Source: Patescibacteria group bacterium (lineage in GTDB: Bacteria; Patescibacteriota; Minisyncoccia; Phycocordibacterales; Zambryskibacteraceae). From it: a stretch of DNA of 34,543 nt. Shown one piece after another: positions 7,197 to 15,364 of the stretch (position 1 is the stretch's first letter; every line of letters starts with the position of its first letter). The notes beneath the pieces are model-generated. The model was not told where the DNA came from, made no database searches, and saw only the letters and a program-made list of their open reading frames with translations. A program made the position numbers and the translations under genes. Location: the NCBI GenBank assembly GCA_004322205.1, contig SCSN01000015.1, forward strand, positions 1 to 34,543, in the 5' to 3' direction.

Positions 7197-8234
7197 ATGC
7201 GCAAAGTTTTGGTGACCGGTGGAGCGGGCTTTTTGGGGATAAATCTAATCAGATTTCTGCTTGCCAGAGGTTACGGTGTTGTTTCGCTGGATATTATCCC
7301 GTTTGATTACCGAGAGAAAAGCAAGATTGAGATAATCAAGGGGGATGTCAGAGACAAAAAAGTTCTTGAGACAGCGATGAAAGACGTGGAGATAGTTGTG
7401 CACTGTGCTGCGGCTCTGCCTCTTTACTCAAAGGAAGATATTTTTTCCACGGAGGTAGATGGTACCAGAAACGTTCTGGAGAACACATTACGAGTTGGTG
7501 TTGGTAGGGTTGTCTATATATCTTCGACAGCCGTGTATGGTATTCCAGATCACTGTCCTCTCTGCGAAGAAGACTCTCTTTCTGGCGTCGGCCCTTACGG
7601 TGAAGCCAAGATTCTGGCAGAGAAAGTGTGTGAAGAATACAGAAAAAAAGGTCTTTGTGTCTCCATACTCCGTCCCCAACCAATTGTCGGCCCGGAGCGT
7701 TTGGGAGTCTTTGCTCTTCTTTTTGACTGGGCGAAGGACGGCAAAAACTTTCCTGTACTTGGATCAGGTAATAACCGCCATCAGCTCCTCGATGTTTACG
7801 ATTTTTGCCAGGTAATTTTTCTTGCCGCCACTCTGCCTTGTGGGCGAGTCAATACGGTTTTCAATGTCGGGGCGGAAGAATTTGGGACAATGCGCGAGGA
7901 CTACCAGGCAGTTCTTGATCACGCGGGTTTTGGAAAGAGGATAGTCAGCTTTCCTGTGACAATGGCTATTTTTATTCTTCGGATTTTGGAGTTTTTCAAA
8001 CTCTCGCCTCTTTATAAGTGGGTCTACGAAGTCGCCTCTAAGGACAGTTTCGTTTCAATTGATCGTGCAAAGAAACTTTTGGGCTGGCGGCCGAAGTATT
8101 CAAATAAAGAAGCTCTTATCGGGAACTATGAATGGTACTTGGCTCACCACCGTGAATTTGAGGGGGATATCGGTATTTCTCACCGCTCTCCTTGGAAACA
8201 AGGGTTACTTGCCGTAGTCAAGCTCTTTTTTTAA
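7197..8234 (+). CDS. NAD-dependent epimerase/dehydratase (extended SDR)
   Basis: The 345-residue protein has the Rossmann signature TGGAGFLG (about 7-14), VHCAAALP after strand 4, an ISSTAVYG serine-containing segment and the catalytic pair in PYGEAK, as in GalE-type extended SDRs. The substrate is unknown; because the gene follows the UbiA-type pentosyltransferase, a sugar nucleotide or lipid-linked sugar is likely. I place the start at the ATG at 7197, since the upstream TTG at 7176 lies inside the end of the UbiA gene and adds only residues before the first strand. The last 30 nt overlap the 3' end of the convergent DUF2079 gene. A C-terminal tail rich in hydrophobic residues follows the domain. 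Confidence 0.82.
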   Translation: MRKVLVTGGAGFLGINLIRFLLARGYGVVSLDIIPFDYREKSKIEIIKGDVRDKKVLETAMKDVEIVVHCAAALPLYSKEDIFSTEVDGTRNVLENTLRVGVGRVVYISSTAVYGIPDHCPLCEEDSLSGVGPYGEAKILAEKVCEEYRKKGLCVSILRPQPIVGPERLGVFALLFDWAKDGKNFPVLGSGNNRHQLLDVYDFCQVIFLAATLPCGRVNTVFNVGAEEFGTMREDYQAVLDHAGFGKRIVSFPVTMAIFILRILEFFKLSPLYKWVYEVASKDSFVSIDRAKKLLGWRPKYSNKEALIGNYEWYLAHHREFEGDIGISHRSPWKQGLLAVVKLFF

Positions 8235-9824
8235 TTGTTCACAGTCCTCACTTTCTTTTTTATTACATACCGCAAAAACCTCATATTTTACATTTCCCTC
8301 CAGACTCTCCACTCGCATGTCAGCGCGCTTTAGGATTTCGAGAAACTCTTCTTCGTAAGAACTTTCTGAAACAGCTAACTGAACCCGTTTTTGGATAAGC
8401 TTAGAAAGCATTTTCTGGTATCTCTCATCTTTTTTGTTTATAGAATAATCTTCAAAAATATCTTTGACCATGCTATACGGCAAGCGGTTGTAAACATACA
8501 TATTTTTTGAGGCGTAGAAAAGTTGAGCCGTACTAAAATCAGTGAGGATGCCAACTGAAGAGGGAATTTTATCCCTTAGCGCGAACAAGAAATCTGCCTC
8601 CCGTTTCTCTTTTTTGTATGTCAGAAATGTATTGTAGGTTGAGTTCGTGCCTACCAAGTGGCCGTTTATAAAAAATGGAATACAAAGTATAAGAAAAAGC
8701 GTTATTAGATATGAGACTTTTTCAGTAGCGAAATTTATTCCAACTTCCCCCGTTTTTTCATTTGACCCCCTGGCTCCAATTGCAAATAGTACAGAGAGGA
8801 TAATACTCCAAGCAAACAGTTCGTACCTGCCATAGATCATTTCCGAAAGCGGTTTGTCCGAGGAGAGTACGAATATCAACACAAGAGGCATCAGGATGAC
8901 AGCGAACGATATCTGTGGAGTGTAGTGGAGCCATAAGGATTTGAGTTGCCGCCGGTACTTGACAATAACGCCCAGGAGCGCCATTGCTGCAATAATTATT
9001 GCGAAGACCAGTTCGTCTCCGAGGAAAAGAAAATAATTTCCCAAGATTCCGAGTTTATTTGAGGATAGTTGGGTAGTGTCGATGGCATATCCTGTCCACA
9101 TAAAGTAAGTTGCCATGACAACAAGCCACAAAAGATAGTTTTTCAAAAACACTGTCGCTTGACGGCCGCCAACCTTCAATAATTTATGTCTCAAGTATAC
9201 GAAAACAATTATCGCACCAGCTATGATAAGGGCTTCTTCGCGAATCAGAAATAATAAATTGAAAAAAATAATTTGCTCCCAACGGCTCCGCTCAAAGATT
9301 ATGGATAGTATCAGTAGAATTAAGACAGGAGTCAGCAGTATGAGGGGTCGGAGGTCTGCGGTGGCGGTATGAATTGTGGCCGGGTATAGCGCATAAGCGG
9401 TGATGCCCCAGAGAAGAAGCTGATTGCGTGATTTTCTGTAAAGAAAAAACGCATAGAGGACGGGAGAAAAGAAGCCAATTGAATAGAAAATGAAAATAAG
9501 GACTGGGGAGTTAGTCACGGCATAGAGAGTTGCCGTAAAGTACTTAACCGGCTCAAAGTGAATACTCTGATGGATAGTGTCTACGCTTTCAATTCCTTTC
9601 ATGAGAAAAGTGTTTCGCCCGAAGCTATTCATAGAGTATCCAGTTTCTGCGTCAAAATTTGCGATTCTGGCGGCGAACTGCGCATAGAGTGTGTAATCAA
9701 CAGGCTCGTAAGCAAGCGCACGGTATTTGTAATAGGCAAAAATACTGGAGGCCAAAACCATCAAGGTAAATAAGCCAATAAAATAGAATCGTCTGTTTTT
9801 GATGAAATTAATTATTTTTTTCAT
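8205..9824 (-). CDS. DUF2079-type polytopic membrane protein
   Basis: A 539-residue integral membrane protein with an N-terminal basic segment, a first TM helix (about 13-31) and roughly ten further hydrophobic stretches, ending in a soluble C-terminal domain of about 130 residues. The region after TM1 (DYTLYAQFAARIANF, then a conserved His-containing IHFEPVKY) matches the extracytoplasmic acidic loop of DUF2079 proteins, which resemble GT-C glycosyltransferases. GT-C activity using a lipid-linked donor is therefore plausible but not shown. It overlaps the upstream methyltransferase gene by 17 nt (same strand) and the convergent epimerase gene by 30 nt. Confidence 0.72.
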   Translation of the reverse strand: MKKIINFIKNRRFYFIGLFTLMVLASSIFAYYKYRALAYEPVDYTLYAQFAARIANFDAETGYSMNSFGRNTFLMKGIESVDTIHQSIHFEPVKYFTATLYAVTNSPVLIFIFYSIGFFSPVLYAFFLYRKSRNQLLLWGITAYALYPATIHTATADLRPLILLTPVLILLILSIIFERSRWEQIIFFNLLFLIREEALIIAGAIIVFVYLRHKLLKVGGRQATVFLKNYLLWLVVMATYFMWTGYAIDTTQLSSNKLGILGNYFLFLGDELVFAIIIAAMALLGVIVKYRRQLKSLWLHYTPQISFAVILMPLVLIFVLSSDKPLSEMIYGRYELFAWSIILSVLFAIGARGSNEKTGEVGINFATEKVSYLITLFLILCIPFFINGHLVGTNSTYNTFLTYKKEKREADFLFALRDKIPSSVGILTDFSTAQLFYASKNMYVYNRLPYSMVKDIFEDYSINKKDERYQKMLSKLIQKRVQLAVSESSYEEEFLEILKRADMRVESLEGNVKYEVFAVCNKKESEDCEQLKKELDYGK

Positions 9825-10536
9825 TTCTCTGTAAAGTGACCAGATAATGCGCGCCCCAAGCAGTCAGGGGTGTCTGCTCCAACCAGCTCTCAATCACGGC
9901 TAGAGGGCGGAGGATAATTTGGGGAGTGAAATCTGGGATGAAGGTGAAATACCGTATGTCAATAAGCTTTGCGGATTTGGTATTTGAGAAGAAAGAGTCC
10001 CTGATGAAAATCTCTTTGCCAGTGTCGAGATGTATTCTTTTTCGAAATATGTGTTTCAAGTAAAAAGAGAAGAGGGGATTTCTGATGCTCATCTCATGAA
10101 CAAAGATTATCCCGCCTGGCTTGGCAAGCCCGATCATGTTTTCCAAGGCCTTCTCTTGGTCTGCAACTGACGCAAGGTGGTGAAGCATGGTAATCGTGAA
10201 TACCACGTCAAATTTGTCCGGAAAAGGCGGCGCGAGAATATCACCTTGCAATATCTGATTTGCAATGGAGGGATTTTTGGCTCTAGCAGAGCGAACAAGG
10301 TTTCCCGACAAATCCAAACCGTAAACATTCTGAAAGCCATATCCCGAAAGCGCCTTTAGATGCTCTCCCGTCCCGCAACCGACGTCAAGTATACGCGCCG
10401 TCTTGTTGTAGAAGCCGAGGTCTTTAAGGCGTTCAAGCATAAGCCCCACCTTCTTTTCCGCGTAATACAAACGCATATGGAGAGGTATTTCCTTGTCGTA
10501 GTCTATCGTGTCGAAGTGGGTTTGAGAATCTTTCAT
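9808..10536 (-). CDS. Class I SAM-dependent methyltransferase
   Basis: A 242-residue methyltransferase. Motif I is ILDVGCGTGEHL (49-60), strand-2 acid is in YGLDLSGN (72-79), motif II contains GDILAPPFPDKFDVV and motif IV is followed by MLHHL. This is the UbiE/Methyltransf_11 layout. The C-terminal third is rich in aromatic and basic residues and could bind a lipid-linked substrate. It sits in a minus-strand run: it begins 3 nt after the end of the upstream anchored protein and overlaps the downstream DUF2079 gene by 17 nt, so they are likely translated together. Substrate unknown. Confidence 0.82.
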   Translation of the reverse strand: MKDSQTHFDTIDYDKEIPLHMRLYYAEKKVGLMLERLKDLGFYNKTARILDVGCGTGEHLKALSGYGFQNVYGLDLSGNLVRSARAKNPSIANQILQGDILAPPFPDKFDVVFTITMLHHLASVADQEKALENMIGLAKPGGIIFVHEMSIRNPLFSFYLKHIFRKRIHLDTGKEIFIRDSFFSNTKSAKLIDIRYFTFIPDFTPQIILRPLAVIESWLEQTPLTAWGAHYLVTLQRNEKNN

Positions 10537-10539
10537 AAC

Positions 10540-11121
10540 TTATTGAAATCTAAAGCTCTCGAGTATTCTTTTAAAGTCTTTTCTGATTTGGTCGTTTTTG
10601 CTTTTGTAGGTCACTTGGGTGGCTATGATTTTGCCTCTGTGTATTGTGACAACCGCGTCTGTCTCGTAAAGCCCGGACCAAGAATAGGAAAGAGCCGGTA
10701 CCCCGACAGCTGTCGGTTTAATATTTTTCACGTTTGCTCTGAAGTTTGGCCGTTTTTCGTCGCGTACCCAAGCTTCCAGGGAATTTATCCCAGCTCTTGG
10801 CTCGTGTATTTCGATTGTTATGGAAAAAGGCTTCTCACCTAACTTAGTTTCTTTTCCTTGGCTCTCCCGCGCCAGCTTGCGGTTTTCTGTGGCGTCTTCT
10901 TTGAGAACAATGACTCTAAGAATACTGTCTGCAGCCACTTTTTTTTCTTCAAGGGAGTAGTTGGTTGGGTAGCGGAAGGAAAATTTGAATTCCGGAGACT
11001 CAAAAGTCTTCTCAAGGGGATAGGAGATATTTTTCTTTTCTCCATCTATGATTTGCAGCATAAACCAAATGAGAACGGTGGCGATAAGAATGAAAACGGT
11101 TGCTTTTTTTGCGCTTACCAT
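10540..11121 (-). CDS. Membrane-anchored extracytoplasmic protein, unknown function
   Basis: I do not recognise a specific family. The roughly 193-residue protein begins with a single TM segment (about 8-23, VFILIATVLIWFMLQII) after a short basic N-terminus, so the rest is likely outside the membrane. The soluble part has FKFSFRYPTNYSLEEK followed by alternating strands and ends in KDFKRILESFRF, a pattern seen in PsbP/LpoB-like small periplasmic domains. The ATG at 11121 is chosen over a TTG at 11136. A -10 box TATAAT on the minus strand at 11154-11149 predicts a leader of about 20 nt. It is the first gene of the run with the methyltransferase and DUF2079 genes. Confidence 0.6.
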   Translation of the reverse strand: MVSAKKATVFILIATVLIWFMLQIIDGEKKNISYPLEKTFESPEFKFSFRYPTNYSLEEKKVAADSILRVIVLKEDATENRKLARESQGKETKLGEKPFSITIEIHEPRAGINSLEAWVRDEKRPNFRANVKNIKPTAVGVPALSYSWSGLYETDAVVTIHRGKIIATQVTYKSKNDQIRKDFKRILESFRFQ

Positions 11122-11148
11122 CTTGTTGGTTACCAAAATTGCCGTGGT

Positions 11149-11154
11149 ATTATA
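11149..11154 (-). promoter_or_regulatory. -10 box for the minus-strand run starting at 11121
   Basis: On the minus strand a perfect TATAAT reads from 11154 to 11149, placing the transcription start near 11142 and the ATG about 20 nt later. No convincing -35 is seen at 16-18 nt. Confidence 0.45.
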
Positions 11155-11262
11155 TTGCGAGGAGTAAACATTTTCATTTCAAGTGGTGTCTCTTTCTTCG
11201 GTTTCGTTTTCGAGTTAAGGCGCCTACTCTCTGGATGGCGAGGAAGATTTTCTCTCTGATTA

Positions 11263-12537
11263 TTAGGTACCTGTAACCTGCGTACCCTCTCCGTGCCGGT
11301 TAACGAGAAATATCGAGATGGTTGCCATACATAACTTGGTAATTATTTGGGCGCTGATGATACCGACGATGCCGAAAGGGACAACCAGAGCCGCCATCAA
11401 GGCTATTCTAACTATATTGGAAATGCCGACCATAATATATTTTTCCTTTATTGCCATATATGCCTCCAGGTATGAGGTGTAGAAGATGCTGGCGCTTATG
11501 GGCAGAATTAGAGAGTAGAAGCGAGAAAATCCGACTGACTCTAAATATTGAGGAAAGAAGAGCTGATACAGAAACTTGGCAGCAAGCCAGTAAGCCACAG
11601 TTGTCAATGCGAGCACAAAGAGAAGCCGCAGTGATTTGTTGTGGATTTCCTTTTTGACAGACGGTATGTCTCTTTGAGCGAATTTGGGTATGGTCAGGAG
11701 CCCAATGTTGCGAAACAGAGCAATGACTTGATTCGGCACCGCCGTGGCAAAGGCATATACTGCCAGAGGCGCTCCTCCAAGAAAGTGGAAGAGCAGAACA
11801 CTGTCAACTTTGTCTCCGATTATCCCGAGAATATTTATAAGACTTAAGTGTTTCCCGTAGCTTATGCTTTTTTGCTCAAAATTATCATTCGGTCTGTGGA
11901 CCTTAAGAGTTCGCCAGTACAAGAAAAGTGTGATTGCGGTGTGAGATGCGAAATACGCCAGCACTATGGGAAGAACCCTGTCTGTTAGAATCAAAATTGC
12001 AAATATCAAAACTGAAGTGAAACCTGCCTTGAGCGCACCGTAGAGAGATATTCTTCTGAAATCTCTCTTGCCGTTAAGAAATGAAAGGTAAAGCGAAGCG
12101 CTGTTAAGAATAGGGGTAAGCAGGCCAACTGCTACAAGCGACAATCCAAGCACCGGGTTTCCATTGGCTAAGTAGTAGAAGGCGCCGACCAACGAAATGG
12201 CGGTTGCCGGCAGACTCCAGCGCAGACTCATCCAAAAACTCTTGCGCAGGATGCCCTCGAAGTTTCTGGCGACAGACTGCATTACGGCGTTGCCCAGCCC
12301 CGTAAGAGAGAATGCCCCGATAATTGATGCTAAAGAGAGAATGTATTTGTAATTTCCGAAATTTTCCTTTGAGACGAGATTGGCAAAGGCAATAGCCAGC
12401 AAGAAAGCGAACAACGAATAGAAAAACTGGTTTAATGTCAGCCAAAAACCGCCCTTGGTGGCGTAGACCATGTCGGTTTTGGTGAACTGTTCGCTCCAGC
12501 GAAGGAGGTTGTATGTTTTTTTCCTGAAAAATTGCAT
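11263..12537 (-). CDS. Polysaccharide flippase, Wzx/MATE-like (MOP superfamily)
   Basis: A 424-residue protein with about twelve to fourteen TM helices and the opening pattern of Wzx-type flippases: a basic N-terminus, KGGFWLTLNQFFYSLFAFLL, then LVSKENFGNYKYILSLASI. The latter matches the LGPEEYGxY region of the polysaccharide-synthesis family. It would move a lipid-linked oligosaccharide across the cytoplasmic membrane. I prefer the ATG at 12537, because extending to the TTG at 12594 would translate a palindromic repeat. AAGGA lies 9 nt upstream of this ATG, and that site is formed by the edge of the repeat. The divergent O-antigen-ligase-like gene is its natural functional partner. Confidence 0.82.
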   Translation of the reverse strand: MQFFRKKTYNLLRWSEQFTKTDMVYATKGGFWLTLNQFFYSLFAFLLAIAFANLVSKENFGNYKYILSLASIIGAFSLTGLGNAVMQSVARNFEGILRKSFWMSLRWSLPATAISLVGAFYYLANGNPVLGLSLVAVGLLTPILNSASLYLSFLNGKRDFRRISLYGALKAGFTSVLIFAILILTDRVLPIVLAYFASHTAITLFLYWRTLKVHRPNDNFEQKSISYGKHLSLINILGIIGDKVDSVLLFHFLGGAPLAVYAFATAVPNQVIALFRNIGLLTIPKFAQRDIPSVKKEIHNKSLRLLFVLALTTVAYWLAAKFLYQLFFPQYLESVGFSRFYSLILPISASIFYTSYLEAYMAIKEKYIMVGISNIVRIALMAALVVPFGIVGIISAQIITKLCMATISIFLVNRHGEGTQVTGT

Positions 12538-12547
12538 TGACGTCAAT

Positions 12548-12588
12548 CCTTCGACTTTGCTCAAGATTGACACTGAGCCTGTCGAATG
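12548..12588. repeat. Palindromic intergenic repeat (TTCGAC...GCTCA arms)
   Basis: Arms TTCGACTTTGCTCA (12550-12563) and TGAGCCTGTCGAA (12574-12586) are imperfect inverted copies around a short spacer. Closely similar TTCGAC-x-GCTCA palindromes are, to my recollection, widespread dispersed repeats in many environmental bacterial genomes. Here it sits directly in front of the flippase start codon. Confidence 0.6.
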
Positions 12589-12639
12589 TGTCAATACTAT
12601 CTAATTTCTTGTCCCGTTGCTAGCGGCAGAGTTTGTTTG

Positions 12640-12648
12640 TGGTATAGT
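12640..12648 (+). promoter_or_regulatory. Extended -10 promoter for the O-antigen-ligase-like gene
   Basis: TGGTATAGT is a TGn-extended -10 box. TTGCTA at 12617-12622 is a poor -35 at 20 nt spacing. Transcription from about 12655 would give a leader of roughly 137 nt before the ATG at 12792, the longest leader among the genes here. Confidence 0.5.
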
Positions 12649-12665
12649 GATGAACATCATTTATG

Positions 12666-12777
12666 AATCCCTTTAGGAATCAATCAGTTAGGAATTTGAA
12701 ATAGGGATTAAAATGTTTGTATGAAAGTCGAATACGTAACTTTATTGAAAGCTAACTACGGAAATCTGAAGATTTCC
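12666..12777 (+). promoter_or_regulatory. Repeat-rich 5' leader of the O-antigen-ligase-like gene
   Basis: The leader has AATCCCT (12666-12672) complementary to AGGGATT (12703-12709). Inside that pair are two direct copies of TTAGGAAT (12673-12680 and 12688-12695) spaced 15 nt. Further on is a perfect hairpin GGAAATC-TGAA-GATTTCC (12760-12777), 14 nt before the ATG. A structured regulatory leader or a two-site operator is possible; I do not recognise a known riboswitch. Confidence 0.35.
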
Positions 12778-12791
12778 TGGCTCTAAACGGG

Positions 12792-14978
12792 ATGGAGAAG
12801 TATCTCAAGAGAGTTATTTACGCCGGTCTGTTTACTGTTCCTTTCATCCCCTTTCTAGTGACAGGCCCGCTTCTCTTTCCCTTTATCACCGGTAAGGCTT
12901 TTGCTTTTCGCATCATTGTTGAAGTCATCTTTGTTGTTTGGCTCACTTTGGCCCTTCGGGACGGGTCATTTCGTCCCAAGCGCTCGTGGTTAATTGCCGC
13001 CTTTGCGCTGTTTGTGGTCGTAGTTGGTCTCGCTGATCTCTTCGGTGTTGCGCCATACAAGAGCTTTTGGAGCAACTACGAACGGATGGAGGGATATGTC
13101 ACTATCCTTCATCTCTTCGCCTATTTTGTTGTAGCGGTCTCTGTTCTCACTAGAGAAATACTCTGGCGCCGGCTCTTTGCGGTTTGGGTTGGATCGAGCG
13201 TTCTCATGACCTTATACGGTCTTGCCCAACTGGCCGGTAAAGTTGCCATCAACCAAGGAGGAGTGCGTGTTGACGGCAGGCTGGGCAACGCCACATATCT
13301 GGCGGTCTATCTTCTCTCTAATATTTTTTTGACGCTTTATCTCTATGTTCGATCGGACAATCGAAAGAAAGCACTTTACTGGTTCGTACCTGCCATTCTC
13401 CTCCAGCTCTACATTCTCTACTTCACTGCTACTCGCGGCGCTATCCTCGGACTCATTGGTGGTCTTATCGTGGGGGCTCTCCTGATTGCCGTTCGTGAGC
13501 GGCGCGACGTCGCATTGAGAACTGTCTCGGTCGGCCTGCTTACTCTGGTGGTGCTTGCAGTTTCCGGATTTTTCGCTTTTCGGGTGACTGATTTGGTCAG
13601 AAAAAACCCCGTTCTCTCTCGCTTCAGCGCCATTTCGTTTGAGGATGCTAAAAAACAGGCTCGCTACTATATCTGGCCCATGGCACTCAAGGGAATCAAG
13701 GAGCGGCCTCTTCTCGGCTGGGGGCAGGAAAACTTCAGTTTCGTCTTCAACAAGTACTACCACCCCAAACTCTACAACCAAGAGCAGTGGTTTGACCGCG
13801 TCCACAACTCACCGCTGGACTGGTTTATTGCGGCAGGCTTCTTTGGTTTCTTGTTGTATCTCTCATTTTTTGTTTTGGCTCTCTGGTATCTCTGGCGAAA
13901 GGGCGAGAAGTTTTCGGTTGGTGAACGCGCCGTCTTGACAGGTTTTTTGGCTGCCTATTTTTTTCAAAATCTCTTTGTCTTCGATAACTTGGTGAGTTAT
14001 ACCCTCTTTTTTACCGTTCTTGCTTACATCCACTGCCGGATTGCCGACAGAGCGGTTCTTTCTACCGTACCGGTTCTCCCGCCGCGGTCAACTGCCATTG
14101 CCGCCGCCTTTCTGACGCTTGCTCTTACCGGCTCGCTCTACATGGTAGTTGTCAAACCCGCTCTCGCCGGCAGCACTCTTATCCAAGCAATGGCGCGAGT
14201 GCGGGCACAGCTGTCTGGGCAGCCAGAGCTCCTAGAGCAGTCGCTTGATTACTTCCGAAAGGCTCTCTCTTACAATACTCTTGGCAATGGAGAGATCCGA
14301 GAACAGCTTGCCATTACCTCCGGGATTTTCTTTACGGAGTCAGTGCCGCAGGAGTTGCGGCAGGAGTATTTTGCGCTTGCCCAAACCGAACTCAACAAAC
14401 AAGGAGAACAGTCAGAGAACGATCCCCGTTACCACCTCCTCTACGGTTCATTTTTGCTGCGGGCGGGGTTTGCGGATAGAGCCTTAGAGAGTTTCCAGAA
14501 AGCTCACAGCCTCTCGCCAGCAAAGCAAACAGTTTTTTTTGACATGGCGTCGGTCTATCTGGCAATCGGGCAGCCGCAGAAAGCACTGCTGCTTCTGGAA
14601 GAGGCCTACAATCTCGAGCCGGATTACCAGCTCGCCCGAGTGTACTACGCGGTGGCGGCAATCTACAACAAAAAGTTTTCTTTGGCGGAAGATCTTCTTT
14701 CGAAGATTCCGCCGGAGGATGTTGCTTCGGATGTGCGTATTGTCAATGCTTATGCCGACAACGGTCAGTTTCGGAAGCTGCTGCCCCTCTTTCTGACTCG
14801 GCTTCAGCGGAACCCCGACGATCCTCAAAACAACCTTTCCTTGGCGGCGTTATATTTGGAGCTTGGCGAGCGGCAAAAGTCGCTTGAAGTTTTGGAGCGC
14901 TTGAAGCAAAGGAAACCTGAAATGAAAGACCAAATTGATTTTTACATCAAGGAAATTCAGGCGGGGAGGAAACCGTAG
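12792..14978 (+). CDS. O-antigen ligase/polymerase (Wzy_C) with C-terminal TPR domain
   Basis: A 728-residue membrane protein. Residues 1 to about 450 hold some eleven or twelve TM helices with the WaaL/Wzy features: GRLGNATYLAVYLL (about 157-170) and the large extracytoplasmic region MALKGIKERPLLGWGQENF, followed by HNSPLDWFIAAGFFG with its conserved His. After about residue 470 the protein is soluble, with helical repeats of TPR type (for example YHLLYGSFLLRAGFADRALESFQKA and later copies), which would lie outside the membrane. The domain either ligates or polymerises a lipid-linked glycan; the sequence does not separate the two. TPR tails are known in this superfamily in CPR and other bacteria. 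It faces the flippase gene divergently. Confidence 0.85.
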   Translation: MEKYLKRVIYAGLFTVPFIPFLVTGPLLFPFITGKAFAFRIIVEVIFVVWLTLALRDGSFRPKRSWLIAAFALFVVVVGLADLFGVAPYKSFWSNYERMEGYVTILHLFAYFVVAVSVLTREILWRRLFAVWVGSSVLMTLYGLAQLAGKVAINQGGVRVDGRLGNATYLAVYLLSNIFLTLYLYVRSDNRKKALYWFVPAILLQLYILYFTATRGAILGLIGGLIVGALLIAVRERRDVALRTVSVGLLTLVVLAVSGFFAFRVTDLVRKNPVLSRFSAISFEDAKKQARYYIWPMALKGIKERPLLGWGQENFSFVFNKYYHPKLYNQEQWFDRVHNSPLDWFIAAGFFGFLLYLSFFVLALWYLWRKGEKFSVGERAVLTGFLAAYFFQNLFVFDNLVSYTLFFTVLAYIHCRIADRAVLSTVPVLPPRSTAIAAAFLTLALTGSLYMVVVKPALAGSTLIQAMARVRAQLSGQPELLEQSLDYFRKALSYNTLGNGEIREQLAITSGIFFTESVPQELRQEYFALAQTELNKQGEQSENDPRYHLLYGSFLLRAGFADRALESFQKAHSLSPAKQTVFFDMASVYLAIGQPQKALLLLEEAYNLEPDYQLARVYYAVAAIYNKKFSLAEDLLSKIPPEDVASDVRIVNAYADNGQFRKLLPLFLTRLQRNPDDPQNNLSLAALYLELGERQKSLEVLERLKQRKPEMKDQIDFYIKEIQAGRKP

Positions 14979-15158
14979 TGTAGCTGACGACCAATGACCA
15001 ACCCCAAACGAATCCGCAAACCGGCGGATCGGTGCGGAGCAGACGACTAACGACCGATGTCAGCAAGTTTTTATGCTCAAAATTTTAAGTGGCAAGCACC
15101 TAATAATAATTCGCCTTTCAGTTTTGTTTACATTGATTTTGGGTTAGCAGTTATCCCC
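14979..15158. other. Intergenic region with degenerate repeats, no gene seen
   Basis: Two degenerate copies of GACGACCAATGACC-like sequence appear at about 14987-15001 and 15043-15056. ATCCGC (15012-15017) and GCGGAT (15024-15029) make a small hairpin between them. No open frame with coding character, RNA gene or clear terminator for the preceding gene is seen. Confidence 0.4.
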
Positions 15159-15186
15159 TTGACATTGCCCGGCTATTTGCTATACT
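15159..15186 (+). promoter_or_regulatory. Near-consensus sigma-70 promoter
   Basis: TTGACA (15159-15164) is a perfect -35 and TATACT (15181-15186) a near-perfect -10, spaced 16 nt. It is the strongest promoter in the window and is not followed by any open reading frame. It starts the short RNA at about 15193. Confidence 0.75.
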
Positions 15187-15192
15187 TGCGGT

Positions 15193-15268
15193 CGTGAGTT
15201 AGCGCGTGCTAGCTCCAAGCGAACGAATGTCTGCGTAAGCCCCCGCCTCGGCGGGGGTTTGCGTTTTT
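15193..15268 (+). ncRNA. Candidate small RNA, about 75 nt, unknown family
   Basis: The transcript would begin just after a near-consensus promoter, open with a hairpin GAGTTAGC-GCGT-GCTAGCTC (15196-15215; 8 bp with one G-U) and close with a textbook terminator. Between them is a single-stranded stretch, about 15216-15233, that is complementary to a loop in the next RNA element. There is no start codon with a plausible frame. I do not recognise it as 6S, SRP, tmRNA or RNase P RNA. An attenuated leader without a gene is the alternative. Confidence 0.55.
15234..15268 (+). terminator. Strong intrinsic terminator of the small RNA
   Basis: CGTAAGCCCCCGCC (15234-15247) pairs over 14 bp, with G-U pairs, to GGCGGGGGTTTGCG (15250-15263) around a 2-nt loop, followed by five T residues. 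Confidence 0.8.
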
Positions 15269-15328
15269 ACCCTGTTAAATGTGCGCTCGGCGGGACCTTG
15301 TGAAGTGTGATTTAGCGGGTTAAATCAT

Positions 15329-15358
15329 TTACAAAAAGCGCCAAGAGGTTAGTATAAA
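15329..15358 (+). promoter_or_regulatory. Promoter for the second intergenic RNA element
   Basis: TTACAA (15329-15334) and TATAAA (15353-15358) are spaced 18 nt, predicting a start near 15365, just upstream of a 12-bp stem. No reading frame follows except five-codon fragments. Confidence 0.45.
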
Positions 15359-15364
15359 AGCATA

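Noticed and set aside
12538-12594. N-terminal extension of the flippase to the TTG at 12594
   Set aside because: It would translate the palindromic repeat; the ATG at 12537 gives the usual short basic N-terminus before the first helix.
13212-13805. 197-codon minus-strand frame within the O-antigen-ligase-like gene
   Set aside because: Antisense to conserved membrane-helix coding sequence, with no protein-like motifs and no start signal.
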